Positions 11,901 to 29,438 of a stretch of 64,000 nucleotides of DNA are shown here, one piece after another. Each line of letters opens with the position of its first letter. Positions within the stretch are counted from its first letter, which is position 1. The notes under the pieces were generated by a model, which worked only from the letters and a program-made list of their open reading frames with translations, made no database searches and was not told the origin of the DNA. The stretch comes from Liolophura sinensis (Eukaryota > Mollusca > Polyplacophora > Chitonida > Chitonidae): assembly GCF_032854445.1 (NCBI RefSeq), contig NC_088302.1, positions 33,573,979 to 33,637,978 of the forward strand, given 5' to 3'. The position numbers and the translations under genes are program-made.

Positions 11901-14900
11901 ATAAACTTCGTGATCCGTGATTGTAATGGTATAAACTTTGTGCTCCATGATTGTAATGATATAAACTTTGTGATCCCTGATGGTGATGGTATAAACCTTG
12001 TGATCCATGATTGTAGTGATATAAACTTTGTGATCCCTGATTGTAATGGTATAAACTTTGTGATCCCTGATTGTAATGGTATAAACTTTGTGACCCATGA
12101 TTGTTATGGTATAAACTTTGTGACCCATGATTGTAGTGATATAAAGTTTGTGATCCCGGATTGTAATGGTATGAACTTTGTGACCCATGATTGTAATGAT
12201 ATAAACTTTGTGATCCCTGATAATGATGACACAGTGCCTCTTGTTATAGGTTCTATGTGTGGGAGATCATGCACAGCACAATTAAGAAGATGAGCCGTCA
12301 TGTGGAGAAGTTACAGGCTGAGGTGGATGATGCCCGGGACAGGCTAGAAGTGGCCCAGAGGAGGGTATGGCTTTATGCTGTCCAGTTGTTTCAGAGCTGT
12401 AGATTTTCTGTTTGTTGTATGTTACATGTATTTTTTTGAGTGTTGTACCTTTTTCAGCATCGCGTGATATGAGCGCTGCACCTTGTCAGTGATTTGAGTT
12501 TCACTGTTGTAGCTGAATATCTGTGTTCATATATTTCTTTGTTTTTCCTCAGAATTGTAAAATGTCATATCTGACCTTATCTTACATATGGTGTGTTTTC
12601 ATTCTGTATCTCATCTGCACTTGTTCTTAGCTTCTGTTGTCCGTCTCTTGTTCAGTTTTATTTTCAGTTTTCTTTTTAGTTCCTCATCCTGTGATGGTTT
12701 TTTCGGTCCACCATCTCATCCTCTGATGATTATTTTAGTTCTGTCCCATCTTCTGCTGTTTGTTTCAGTTTTCTGTCACACCCTTTGATATTTGTTTCAG
12801 TTTTCTGTTTCATCCTCTGATGCTTGTTTCAGTTTTCTGTCTCATCCTCTGATGCTTGTTTCAGTTTTCTGTCTCATCCTCTGATGCTTGTTTCAGTTTT
12901 CTGTCTCATCCTCTGATGCTTGTTTCATTTTTCTGTCTCATCCTCTGATATTTGTTTCAGTTTTCTGTCTCATCCTCTGATGCTTGTTTCAGTTTTCTGT
13001 CTCATCCTCTGATATTTGTTTCAGTTTTCTGTCTCATCCTCTGATGCTTGTTTCAGTTTTCTGTCTCATCCTCTGATATTTGTTTCAGTTTTCTGTCTCA
13101 TCCTCTGATATTTGTTTCAGTTTTCTGTCTCATCCTCTGATATTTGTTTCAGTTCTCTCAGATGATCTGTGTTTAAGCTATCTCGTCTCATCCTAAAATC
13201 TCTTAAAATCTGTGTCAGTTCTCTCATCTTTTTCTTGGTTATCGTGTCCTCTATGATCTGTGTCTCGGTTATCTCCTCCTCTTATGATCTGTCTTGGTTA
13301 TCTCCTCCTCTTATGATCTGTGTCATGGTTATCTCCTCCTCTTATGATCTGTGTCATGGTTATCTCATCCTCTTATGATCTGTCTTGGTTATCTCCTCCT
13401 CTTATTATCTGTCTAGGTTATCTCATCCTCTTATGATCTGTGTCATGGTTATCTCATCCTCTTATGATCTGTCTTGGTTATCTCCTCCTCTTATGATCTG
13501 CCTTGGTTATCTCATCCTCTTATGATCTGTGTCTTGGTTATCTCATCCTCTTATGATCTGTGTCTTGGTTATCTCATCCTCTTATGATCTGTCTTGATTA
13601 TCTCCTCCTCTTGTGATCTATGTCCTTGTTATCTTATTCTCCTATGATCTCTGTTTCCATTACATGTATCTCACTCACCTGTGATGCGTGTTTCAGGGAG
13701 AGGACATGGAGTACCGTGATGCAGACATGCCCACAGAGGAGATGATAGAAAGGATGGAGGAGAGACTGGAGACAGCGCAGACAGAGCAGAAGGGACTCTT
13801 CCTCATCATCTTCCAGGTTAGCCTTCACATGTTAAACCACAGTCCTGTGACTAATTGATGTTGTGAAAATGATCTATGTTGATTAGGTTAACAAAAAGAC
13901 ACTTGAATGTTAGCAAAGAATGTTAAAAGACAGTTTCACAAAGTAATTTAGAGTAGATGAATGATGAAGAAAGTTGAGGAGTTAGACATTGTGAACTGGA
14001 GAAGTTTCTAAAGAAAAGAGGTGTCATTTGTGTCACTGGAGCACAGCGAGACAGGTGATGGATAATTAATATTCACAACGATTTGCCTATCATATTTCAC
14101 AAGTCACGTGATAGAGTAGGACTGTTTATACCTTTACTCTCAGAAGAGTTCGATGTCAAAACTCCCCAATTAGATAGAAAACCTATTTACTACGGCATAC
14201 ATGCATACCTTTATGACAACTGTTTTGTGTGTTGATTTCAGCGATTCATCATCATCTTGACGAATCACCTGGCTCGCTGTGAGGGGGAGGGGATTGATTA
14301 CAACACACCCTGGTACAAGTGGGTTAGTGAGAGACTCCAGCAAATCTTCTTACAGGTGAATGGACATAACATCAGTATCTTATATACTGTGAAGTACATA
14401 TGGAACTAATTTTCGCAAATTTCACAGTCAGGAATTTACCGCGTGTAAACGAATTCCAGTGTAAACGAATTACAGTGTTGAGTCGTATATTACAAGCAGT
14501 AGTATCAATAAAGCTGGCAGGAGTGTGGAGAAGAAAACCTGGCAGGCCAGGTAAAGTTTAACAGCAGAGAGGGAAGATTAGGCTTCAAATATATGTATAA
14601 AAAATCAGATTACGAGGATTAGCGGCACTGCAGGAAACAAAAGAGGATTAGAGCCACCCTTGATTATACCTGTTTAACATCTGCTTTAGTAATTTTCAGG
14701 CCATTTTATTGCTAGGGCAGTTATACAGTTTTACTATTTTTTTCAGTAATGCCTTGATTAAATACACAAAAATTAATTCCTGCACCCATGTTTGAAGTAA
14801 ATCTGGGAAAATGAATTCCAGCGAATAATAAGTACTTAACATAAAATCTTTGGATTTCCCCTTGTGGCTTTCCCCTTGGGTTCTGCTCAGTTTCCTCCCA

Positions 14901-15586
14901 CCATACTGGTGGCTTCCATCGTATAAGTGAAATATTCTTGAGTACAGAGTAGAACTGCAGTTAAATAAAATAAATAAATATTGCTTCATAAGGCTGTAAG
15001 TCGGCAGGTTTGTCAGAATTGTGGAGGAGGTGGTCATGGGTTTGCTCAGGTCGCTCTTTATTTTTCCCCAGCCAGAAGTCTTCTTGCTCAAGTGTGAGTC
15101 AAAAATGCTTGAGTATGGTATTAAACACCAATCAAATAAATACATAAATTGTTCTTCCTTCTGGAGGACCTTAGCAGGGCAATAGTTGTTCATGCGTTCA
15201 TGAAGGTTACACTTTCAAAATGAAAAGTCTATCTTGGCTGACGTGTGCTGTATCATGTATAAATTGGAAGTTTGGAATGTATAGTGCCCATTGGATTTAG
15301 GGATTATGTGATTTTTTTATTTGATGGCATAATTTGTCATAATTTTAATGGTAGAGTTGTTAATCTATATCACAGCTCAACAAAATTCATTTGTTGTTTT
15401 TTTTTTTTGTTGTTTGAAATTTTTCTGTTTCATGAAAGATTTCAAAAGCTTATTTTTCTCTTTCCTTTTCAGCACCATGAGCTTGTGTTCAAGTACATCA
15501 GCACTTTGGAGACGTTGTTGTTTACCAGTGATATAGACATTCACATCCTGATAACCTTCCAACAGTTCTGTGCCCTTAGATCTTGA
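5771..15586 (+). CDS. NCBP1: NCBP1, C-terminal half, ten exons
   Basis: Large subunit (CBP80) of the nuclear cap-binding complex. With NCBP2 it binds the m7G cap of RNA polymerase II transcripts and couples capping to splicing, export and decay. Exons: 5771-5908, 6719-6822, 7437-7556, 9614-9713, 11044-11137, 11313-11416, 12250-12364, 13697-13816, 14242-14355 and 15473-15586. All have AG/GT borders, phases join, and together they encode about 374 aa. Family hallmarks: [103 protein letters not shown] and the C-terminal FQQFCAL. The human protein is about 790 aa, so the N-terminal half, including the first MIF4G domain, is missing upstream. A poly(A) signal lies at 15681. Confidence 0.96.
5954..6013 (+). 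repeat. SINE-A tail fragment
   Basis: Contains GTGAAATATTCTTGAGTACA and CAGTCAAATAAATAAA, the 3' end of the SINE described at 45648-45915. Confidence 0.6.
6719..6822 (+). CDS. NCBP1: NCBP1 exon
   Basis: Acceptor ATCGCAG, donor GTGTGT. Encodes [15 protein letters not shown]..., then [11 protein letters not shown]. The phase matches both neighbouring exons. Confidence 0.93.
7437..7556 (+). CDS. NCBP1: NCBP1 exon
   Basis: Acceptor TTTGTAG, donor GTGAGT. Encodes [19 protein letters not shown] and an acidic end, PNPLAEEE, matching the acidic segment at this place in the family. Confidence 0.92.
7788..7850. repeat. Perfect 17-bp inverted repeat
   Basis: CCTGTCTCAGAAAGGTA at 7788-7804 is the exact reverse complement of 7834-7850, with a 29-bp loop. 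The right arm and the following sequence recur at 8311 with one mismatch, but without the left arm. Confidence 0.85.
7804..8000 (-). repeat. SINE-A 3' fragment plus flank, left copy of direct duplication
   Basis: The flank (TTTCATCTTTCACTTAGAAA...) and a reversed SINE-A tail (ACTCAAGAATATTTCACTTA, GCGGCCAGCATTATGGTGGG) match 8284-8470 in the same order. The SINE breaks off at CCATCC, where the inverted NCBP1 exon fragment begins. Confidence 0.8.
8033..8248 (-). pseudogene. NCBP1: Inverted, intact NCBP1 exon inside an NCBP1 intron
   Basis: On the minus strand this is a full 216-nt exon of 72 codons in phase 0, bordered by acceptor GTCCTACAG and donor GTACGT. It encodes [52 protein letters not shown] and VPE. 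It aligns with the part of NCBP1 that precedes all the plus-strand exons here, around the end of the first MIF4G region. It has no stop or frameshift. Only about 33-37 bp of intron-like flank remains on each side. It cannot be spliced into the plus-strand transcript. It is a real local rearrangement, a captured exon copy, or an assembly chimera. Confidence 0.9.
8284..8609 (-). repeat. SINE-A, near full length, reverse orientation, with duplicated flank
   Basis: Read on the minus strand: a tRNA-like head (GGGGCCTCCGTGGCTCAGTC, B-box-like GAGTTCAAGACC), the conserved body and an ATATTCTTAAGTATGGC tail with a poly(A)-like end. The head lies at about 8609 and the tail at about 8343. Positions 8284-8342 repeat 7806-7866. 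Confidence 0.85.
8825..8965 (+). repeat. Dispersed repeat shared with 45590-46075
   Basis: AAAGGACCTGG...GGTAAGGCGAAGAATC and the following CAAATTTCAAAATGCCAGC...TTCTGTAAATTT match the reverse complement of about 45940-46070. It may be an old MITE. No termini were defined. Confidence 0.6.
9614..9713 (+). CDS. NCBP1: NCBP1 exon
   Basis: Acceptor TTTGCAG, donor GTAAGC. Encodes [18 protein letters not shown] then [10 protein letters not shown], one of the best conserved stretches of the family. Confidence 0.95.
9966..10166 (+). repeat. SINE-B, 5'-truncated copy
   Basis: Shares CAACTGGTTGACTCATATCA, GAAGCAGCACTAGATAAAAG and CGTCCTGTAACAAGGAGGCA, plus the AAACCCCAAG end, with the SINE-B copies at 27200 and 31711. 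The tRNA-like head is missing. Confidence 0.8.
11044..11137 (+). CDS. NCBP1: NCBP1 exon
   Basis: Acceptor TTTTCAG, donor GTTTGT. Encodes [15 protein letters not shown] and [10 protein letters not shown]. Confidence 0.94.
11313..11416 (+). CDS. NCBP1: NCBP1 exon
   Basis: Acceptor TGTTTTAG, donor GTATGA. Encodes [18 protein letters not shown] and [11 protein letters not shown]. Confidence 0.95.
11813..12225 (+). repeat. 30-bp minisatellite, about 13-14 units, in NCBP1 intron
   Basis: The unit is close to GTGATCCATGATTGTAATGG then TATAAACTTT. Because the period is a multiple of three, it keeps long open frames on both strands (plus 11772-12293, minus 11793-12188) reading as 10-residue repeats such as [10 protein letters not shown]. 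The plus ORF runs into the next NCBP1 exon in the wrong frame. These are taken as by-products of the repeat. Confidence 0.9.
12250..12364 (+). CDS. NCBP1: NCBP1 exon
   Basis: Acceptor TTATAG, donor GTATGG. Encodes [19 protein letters not shown] and a charged coiled-coil-like run. The 30-bp minisatellite ends about 25 bp before this acceptor. Confidence 0.94.
12690..13165 (+). repeat. 32-bp pyrimidine-rich minisatellite with repeated TTTCAG
   Basis: The unit is close to TCATCCTCTGATGCTTG then TTTCAGTTTTCTGTC, repeated about 13-14 times. Each unit has a pyrimidine tract and a TTTCAG, so it looks like a 3' splice acceptor. It lies in the intron before the exon at 13697. Confidence 0.9.
13236..13660 (+). 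repeat. 29-31-bp pyrimidine-rich minisatellite
   Basis: The unit is close to TTATCTCATCCTCTTATG then ATCTGTGTCTTGG, repeated about 13 times. It follows the 32-bp array and shares the TCATCCTCT core, so both probably grew from one seed. Confidence 0.88.
13697..13816 (+). CDS. NCBP1: NCBP1 exon
   Basis: Acceptor GTGTTTCAG, donor GTTAGC. Encodes a glutamate-rich helix, then [11 protein letters not shown]. The linker is shorter than I recall for the human protein. Its acceptor resembles the minisatellite unit just upstream. Confidence 0.93.
14242..14355 (+). CDS. NCBP1: NCBP1 exon
   Basis: Acceptor GATTTCAG, donor GTGAAT. Encodes [23 protein letters not shown] and ERLQQIFLQ. Confidence 0.95.
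14861..15150 (+). repeat. Two SINE-A 3' fragments
   Basis: 14861-14982 has GTATAAGTGAAATATTCTTG followed by AAATAAATAAATA. About 15078-15150 has a weaker copy ending in AAACACCAATCAAATAAATA. Both are in the last NCBP1 intron. Confidence 0.7.
15473..15586 (+). CDS. NCBP1: NCBP1 terminal coding exon
   Basis: Acceptor CTTTTCAG, stop TGA at 15584-15586. Encodes [17 protein letters not shown] to FQQFCALRS, the usual C-terminus of the family. Confidence 0.95.
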   Translation, partial: HHELVFKYISTLETLLFTSDIDIHILITFQQFCALRS

Positions 15587-15680
15587 GTCAACCACCAGGG
15601 GACACACACATGAAAAGGAGGAAAACAGTTGTCCAGCAAAACTTTACCTGAGCTTAACTAGCAGTGTTTTGATGTTGTTC

Positions 15681-15686
15681 AATAAA
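15681..15686 (+). terminator. NCBP1 poly(A) signal AATAAA
   Basis: A canonical AATAAA lies 95 nt after the NCBP1 stop codon, giving a short 3' UTR. Cleavage site not determined. Confidence 0.6.
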
Positions 15687-15699
15687 AAGTTAAAGAGGG

Positions 15700-18600
15700 C
15701 ATTTTAGCTGTGACATTGTGATTTTTTTCTACATGTAAGTGCTTGTAAACCATTGGTAATGTTAGATGGAAATTTCTTTGTTTTGCCCGTGTTTGCCCAC
15801 AGCATGTTGTAGCCCAAATCATAGAGCACTATAAAGGGAAAGAATCAACAAAATATGATGTGTCAAAATGCATGTTGAAAGTGACCTGCACATGTTGAAT
15901 GAATTTCTGGAAAAAATCACATGAAAGTCTTATTAGAAGTCTTAAGAGATCGTTGCTTTTTTGATTTCATGCATCAGGTTTATCTCTGAACTAATTTTGC
16001 ATATCCCATACCCAACTAAGTCTTAATATTTTTCTTTACATCAACAGGTTCGTGTTGCAGTATTTGCATTGTGGAAGCTACATGTAGAGTACAATGTAAG
16101 GGTGCTAATTGCTGCACACCACCTTCTGATTTAGAAAGACAGGTTGTAGTTAGGTCTACTAGTTATAGTTTCAATTCTCCTTCATAAGTACGTGTCATAC
16201 AGGAAATTTTGAGTGTGTGGAGTATGGACCCTAGTTGTTAACTTCGAAGAGAGCTGTACTCTTACTATCAGTATGAATTTAGTCTGCATGAAAAGTTCAG
16301 GCTTGATTTTACATAGTAACTGCAGAGGAGAAATATGATTATAATGTTAAATGTTTTATCAAAAAAAAAAATTCTTCTGTTAGACTTAAAACGTATGCAG
16401 TACATGTACGAGTCTTCACAGTTGCATGCTTGACCATACATGAAGGCGGAACATATGAAGACACTGCTTAAACGTTATGTGTTTATCCATAGGCACATCA
16501 GATAATTTTCCTTTGATGTTGTATCAATTTAATCTACATGGAAATGTATGTGTCATGCTTGAGTGTATATGATAATTGCAGAAAATATGAAGATAAATTA
16601 CTTCAAAATGTGTATCAGTCAGCAGAATTAATTTTCTCCTGTTTTTCCTTGTAATTAAGATTATTAACACTACTGATGTCAAGATTTTCTTGTGATGGTA
16701 CACTGTGGAGTACATGTATATTTCATGAGCTCAGTATGTATTTTTGCGGACGTGGCTATATGTATTTGTTCAGTTTCAAATTTCAAAGATTTCAGATGAA
16801 GTTTCATACATAGCCATACTGGTAAGAAGTGGTATCAAAGTCAAAATGATAATTAAATGAAACTGTAAATGTTGTGGAATATCATTTCCAAAATAAACAT
16901 TTTATTTGTAGAAAAAAAAAAAGAGAACATTTTGCCAGTGTTGGGTCTTTAAATCTGTTCAAATGGAAGTGACACAATGGAAAATAAAGAACAAGAAACC
17001 TTTTATGCTTTACCTCTTCATTGGTAACAGAAATCTTGATTGTTGATACATACTGGGGAGTTGAAATGGAAAGCGGCAAAACTAAAATTTCCATGAGTGA
17101 GCACACTAAAATACATGCAAGTAGAGGAATTGTAGAAACATAGTGACTAAAGGTGGATTTGAACTTTCGATTGTGAGAGGTTTTCTGCTGAAAGTTTCAG
17201 TGTAAGTTAACCTTGAAACTAAATGTAAGCTGGAAGAATTTACTCATCAGCCAGTCACCCTCACGAGCATTGCCATGGATTGGTGGAGTCTAGTTCGAAC
17301 TAAATAAAGATTGGTGTGATGATAACGGCATGTACAAGTATCCTGCAGGATTTTTATCCCACATATGGAACCCATTTTCCTCAAGCCAGATAACCCTATC
17401 TTTTCACAATCCTTTTAGCCAAAGTATTCAAGTTATCAAAAGCCTTTAAGGAGCAGGCATGTCCCCCCAAATGCAACAAAGAGCCATGGAAAGGTGATTT
17501 TTGGTCCACCACTTGCTTAGTAATTAATACCAGAACATCAGCAGACTTAGTACTAGCTTCCATCAGCCTTTATCTGGTGAGGGTTATTGAATTGCTTATA
17601 CAATCAATACTTAGACAACACATGCACCTCAGGCAAGCAAGTTTGTTGCACATGAGCACAGGTCTAGCTTACACTGGTTTGTACACTGTCGGCAGTGGTC
17701 AAGAGGTTAGAGTGTAAATTCAATCCCGAGTCTGACAACGCTAAAAAATAATCAGTTAAAATGTTGCACTCTTGGTACTTGTTTGCCAGGTGCTCAGCAA
17801 ATTGTGAGTCTTAGTCCTCCCAATGTTTGCTTTCTAAGACTGTTTAGGACATTATGTCCAGCATCTTTGACAAGGCATTCCAGTGAAGCAGCAAAAATAC
17901 ACGTACACGTATGTCAGCATTAGGAATGATCTGCTGCAGTGCAACATTGTAGCAACATTAAACAGTACAACTGTCAGCAAACCAAATCTGCAATGTGCAG
18001 GTAACAATTCAGTTACCTTCATGTCATCAAATCAGATTTCAAATTGGTTGGGCCTACATGAAATTGTTTTCATTTCAGACTAAATCTAGCTATGTAGACA
18101 TTCTAGTAAGGTGATTTGTGTGCCGAGAATAAAAAAAGAAACCTTTAGGTCACTATTAAATTAAAAGAATTACATTTCTCATCCGCTGTCTTTTTCCAAC
18201 AAATGCCAAGACGACAAACATGACAAAAACTTAAGCAAGCGGACATGTCTCAGCCATCGTCAAGAATTTTGAATTAATTAGGGGCATGCTAAGAGACTGG
18301 TCAATGTTCTGTAAATAGTCTGAATGAAACCCGCATTCTCTTAGAATTAACATCGAACTGTAAAGGCCTTCTGGCCCAGCAAATAGGCTGTGGCTCTTCA
18401 GGTATGTACAGTCTAATCCCTGGCTTTATTGGCATATATAACCTGATCCCAGATTACGACTTACAGCCAAATATTATGGGTTATATGAATACGCTGGACT
18501 GCACTGGTGGCAGTTTTTACAACAAAAGGCTTACATTAATGGAAGTGGTCACTTTGTGACCTTATTATACATTTATGACAGAACTGGAAATGTGCCAGAG

Positions 18601-19718
18601 AGGTGAAGCCTGGACTTCTTTCTCACACTATCCATGACTGACCATACTGATATTTAAGAAGGGACGAAAAAAACGTAAAACTATGGTTTTTATAAATTTT
18701 TTTACTTCAGTGGCAAATTTAAATATAACCTAGCAACAGAAACAAAGGATGTGGACATCTCATTCAGGTCCAATAATGGAAGTGCATATAAATTGTTATA
18801 CACAGAATGGCTTTAATAAGAAGTCCACTGGCCAAAATCTGGCATAGGCACAAAGTAAACTGATCAATGGACTTTTTCTTCCAGCCTTAACACACTTGCT
18901 GAAGTCAAGGAAGATCACCATTATCACAAAAGTTGTCTCGTATACATTTACTAAAAATGAGTTTCCAAAACTGATCTTTGCTATAAATTAGTTCAACAAT
19001 TATACTTTGCATTATAAGTAATAACATGTTGATTTTCACACCAATTTCAACTCAAAAGAGAGCTATCCTAAATATATGTTACAAGCTATACAGCTGGACT
19101 CACACATGAAGACAACTCTTTAGCTGTGACAAGTAGCTGTGTCTGTCAATCAGACAGTCATATCCTTCAATTTTTAACATGAGATTCATTCACAATGAGG
19201 GGCCTGGGTGTAAGATAACATGGCTTTTTTACGGGATGTCGAGGCCACTACAAATCTACGCTTGTTATATTCACACAAGGGACATGCACACAACCGTTAC
19301 TGAAATAAATGTACAGTACATGACTTTTTGGCATGACAACCCCAAACGAAACCTGGAGGAAACCATATATCCCTTTGTCTGGTACCAGTGGCAAGCCTCC
19401 TAACTTAAGGCTACAGTCTTAACCACTATTGAACACATGCTACAGGATGTTTTGCAAAAGTCCTTGACATCACTGAGTACTGGTATATTAAAAAGAGAAT
19501 CTGTTCCCTAAAACAGATTGTTCCAAGATGCCTTAACTCATGCAGTGTCCTTTCTTTACAAATCCATCATCCCATTTCTGGCGACTTCTGCTTTGTGCGA
19601 CCAGTATTCATTCACCACTGTATGTCTGGTCACATGACAGGCACAACTCAGACTATAATTAATATAGAAATACTCGATCCACAAGTAGTTTGTGTCATAA
19701 ATGACATCAGGTGGGATG
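15700..19718. other. Intergenic stretch between NCBP1 and SDHAF4
   Basis: No exon, repeat array or RNA gene is recognised. The genes converge here, so SDHAF4 3' UTR on the minus strand must lie in its right part. TTTATT at about 18425 could be a distant minus-strand poly(A) signal, but nothing supports it further. Confidence 0.5.
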
Positions 19719-20020
19719 TCAAAAGTCTGTCACTCTGCCCTTTCTCTCCCAGTCTCCATATCGCGTTGGTTCGGGACCTCTAGGGCCACCGATTTCACCA
19801 GTTTTCGGGTTAACGTCATTAGGAAATCTTTCTAACGGTTCCTTCTCTTGGTTAGGATGGATATATTCCTGAGTGGCTGTTTCCACTTTGTCATCCAGTT
19901 TACCTGCTGGTGTCTTTCCCTTCTTCCTCTGTGTTTTAGAGTCCTCAGAATGGTGTCTTCGATTAACGGTGATCTCTGGTCTGACAGTAAGTAGGCTGCC
20001 TTCAGGAGATGGCCCGGTCA
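19719..20020 (-). CDS. SDHAF4: SDHAF4 exon 2 (terminal)
   Basis: Carries the charged linker ([14 protein letters not shown]) and the whole conserved C-terminal motif [18 protein letters not shown]. Confidence 0.95.
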
Positions 20021-20537
20021 CTGCACAAAAAAGCATTAGATGAAGACATCTCAGAAAAAAGAATGTACACAAAAGCTTTCATAATCAAAACCAAAATTGC
20101 AAAGCTGAAAAAAGTTTTCTTTTTTTTTAAATTTTTTTTAGAAGTTTGCATATTAAATAGGCCTACACGTACAAGTATCAAGATTTGGTTCCTTACTAGG
20201 CGAGCTTTATTCCAGGTAATGTTTTTGTGACTTTTGCCAAGATTTCCTTAAACTTCAGAAAGAGTTCTATGCTGATATTTTACATCAAATCAGTGTTAAA
20301 ATTCATCATTGTTGACGTTTTGACCTATGCCGTTATAGCAAGTACAGTTTTATGTCAAACTAGGCCTCGTTATCTTGGCAAATTGTTTCATTTTTAACCA
20401 TACATAGTTTATTAATTTTAAACAACAAAGCAACGCTTTAGTCGCAAAACCACACTTTGTTACAAATTATGTTACATACCAGAGACCGAAAATTTAGATC
20501 GCAAATTGTTACACAGCATCCTGAAGAAGGTTGACAT
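19719..20537 (-). CDS. SDHAF4: SDHAF4, succinate dehydrogenase assembly factor 4, two exons
   Basis: Mitochondrial matrix chaperone that binds flavinylated SDHA and helps it join SDHB during complex II assembly. Exon 1 is 20480-20537 (58 nt, ATG at 20537-20535, donor GTATGT). Exon 2 is 19719-20020 (acceptor TTTTGTGCAG, stop TGA). The phases join to give 119 aa; the human protein is 108 aa. The N-terminus [19 protein letters not shown] is basic with no acidic residue, as expected of a mitochondrial presequence. The family signature is at the C-terminus: [18 protein letters not shown], then [18 protein letters not shown], ending VTDF. The open frame of exon 2 continues upstream to an ATG at 20072, but that part is intronic. 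It is divergent from ETFA. Confidence 0.95.
20480..20537 (-). CDS. SDHAF4: SDHAF4 exon 1, presequence
   Basis: Start chosen as the first ATG that gives a basic presequence and a phase-1 donor matching exon 2. A second in-frame ATG lies five codons on. Moderately sure, since this part of the protein is not conserved. Confidence 0.78.
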
Positions 20538-20984
20538 CGTGATCTACGAAAAATCGTCTGCAATGACTACCCTCGCATAAAGTACCCGATTAAAGATGAA
20601 CCGCAAATTGTCTTACGTCATGGATATCCGTGTACGTTGAAATTGTTGCTTTTTTTAATGGAAAGTAATCCAGAATATTGCGATTTATTCCAAGAACTGG
20701 CATGAGCGCGTCAAACTACGGATCCATGAGGCGGTTAATTGAAGTCAAGTAAAAACAAGCGTAAATTACAAAATTTTTATATTAGGTCCTCGGTTGGAAT
20801 GAGCACCAGTAATGATGACGTTGCAAATACTGCACTTCACTATGGGGGCATTAAAGCGGTATATATTTTGACGGGGTAAACATTGGAGTTTGCCCATGTG
20901 AGCGTATCTGTTACCCAACAAGAGGTTATAAAACTTGTTTACTGGAAAGGGACGGGTCATTTAGCCAGGAGAACTCGAACGAAG
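20538..20984. promoter_or_regulatory. Shared divergent promoter region, SDHAF4 / ETFA
   Basis: 447 bp separate the two start codons, so both promoters and 5' UTRs must lie here. TTACGTCA at 20613-20620 resembles a CRE/ATF site and TGACG occurs at 20816-20820. No TATA box stands out. The sites are pattern matches only. Confidence 0.6.

Positions 20985-29438
<8,454 letters not shown>

Noticed and set aside
11772-12293. 173-codon ORF as a gene
   Set aside because: It is the in-frame reading of a 30-bp minisatellite inside an NCBP1 intron and runs into the exon in the wrong frame. The 131-codon minus ORF has the same cause.
20021-20072. SDHAF4 starting at the ATG at 20072 without an intron
   Set aside because: That start gives a hydrophobic [14 protein letters not shown] lead and ignores a good acceptor at 20021. 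The upstream exon at 20480-20537 gives a basic presequence in the right phase.
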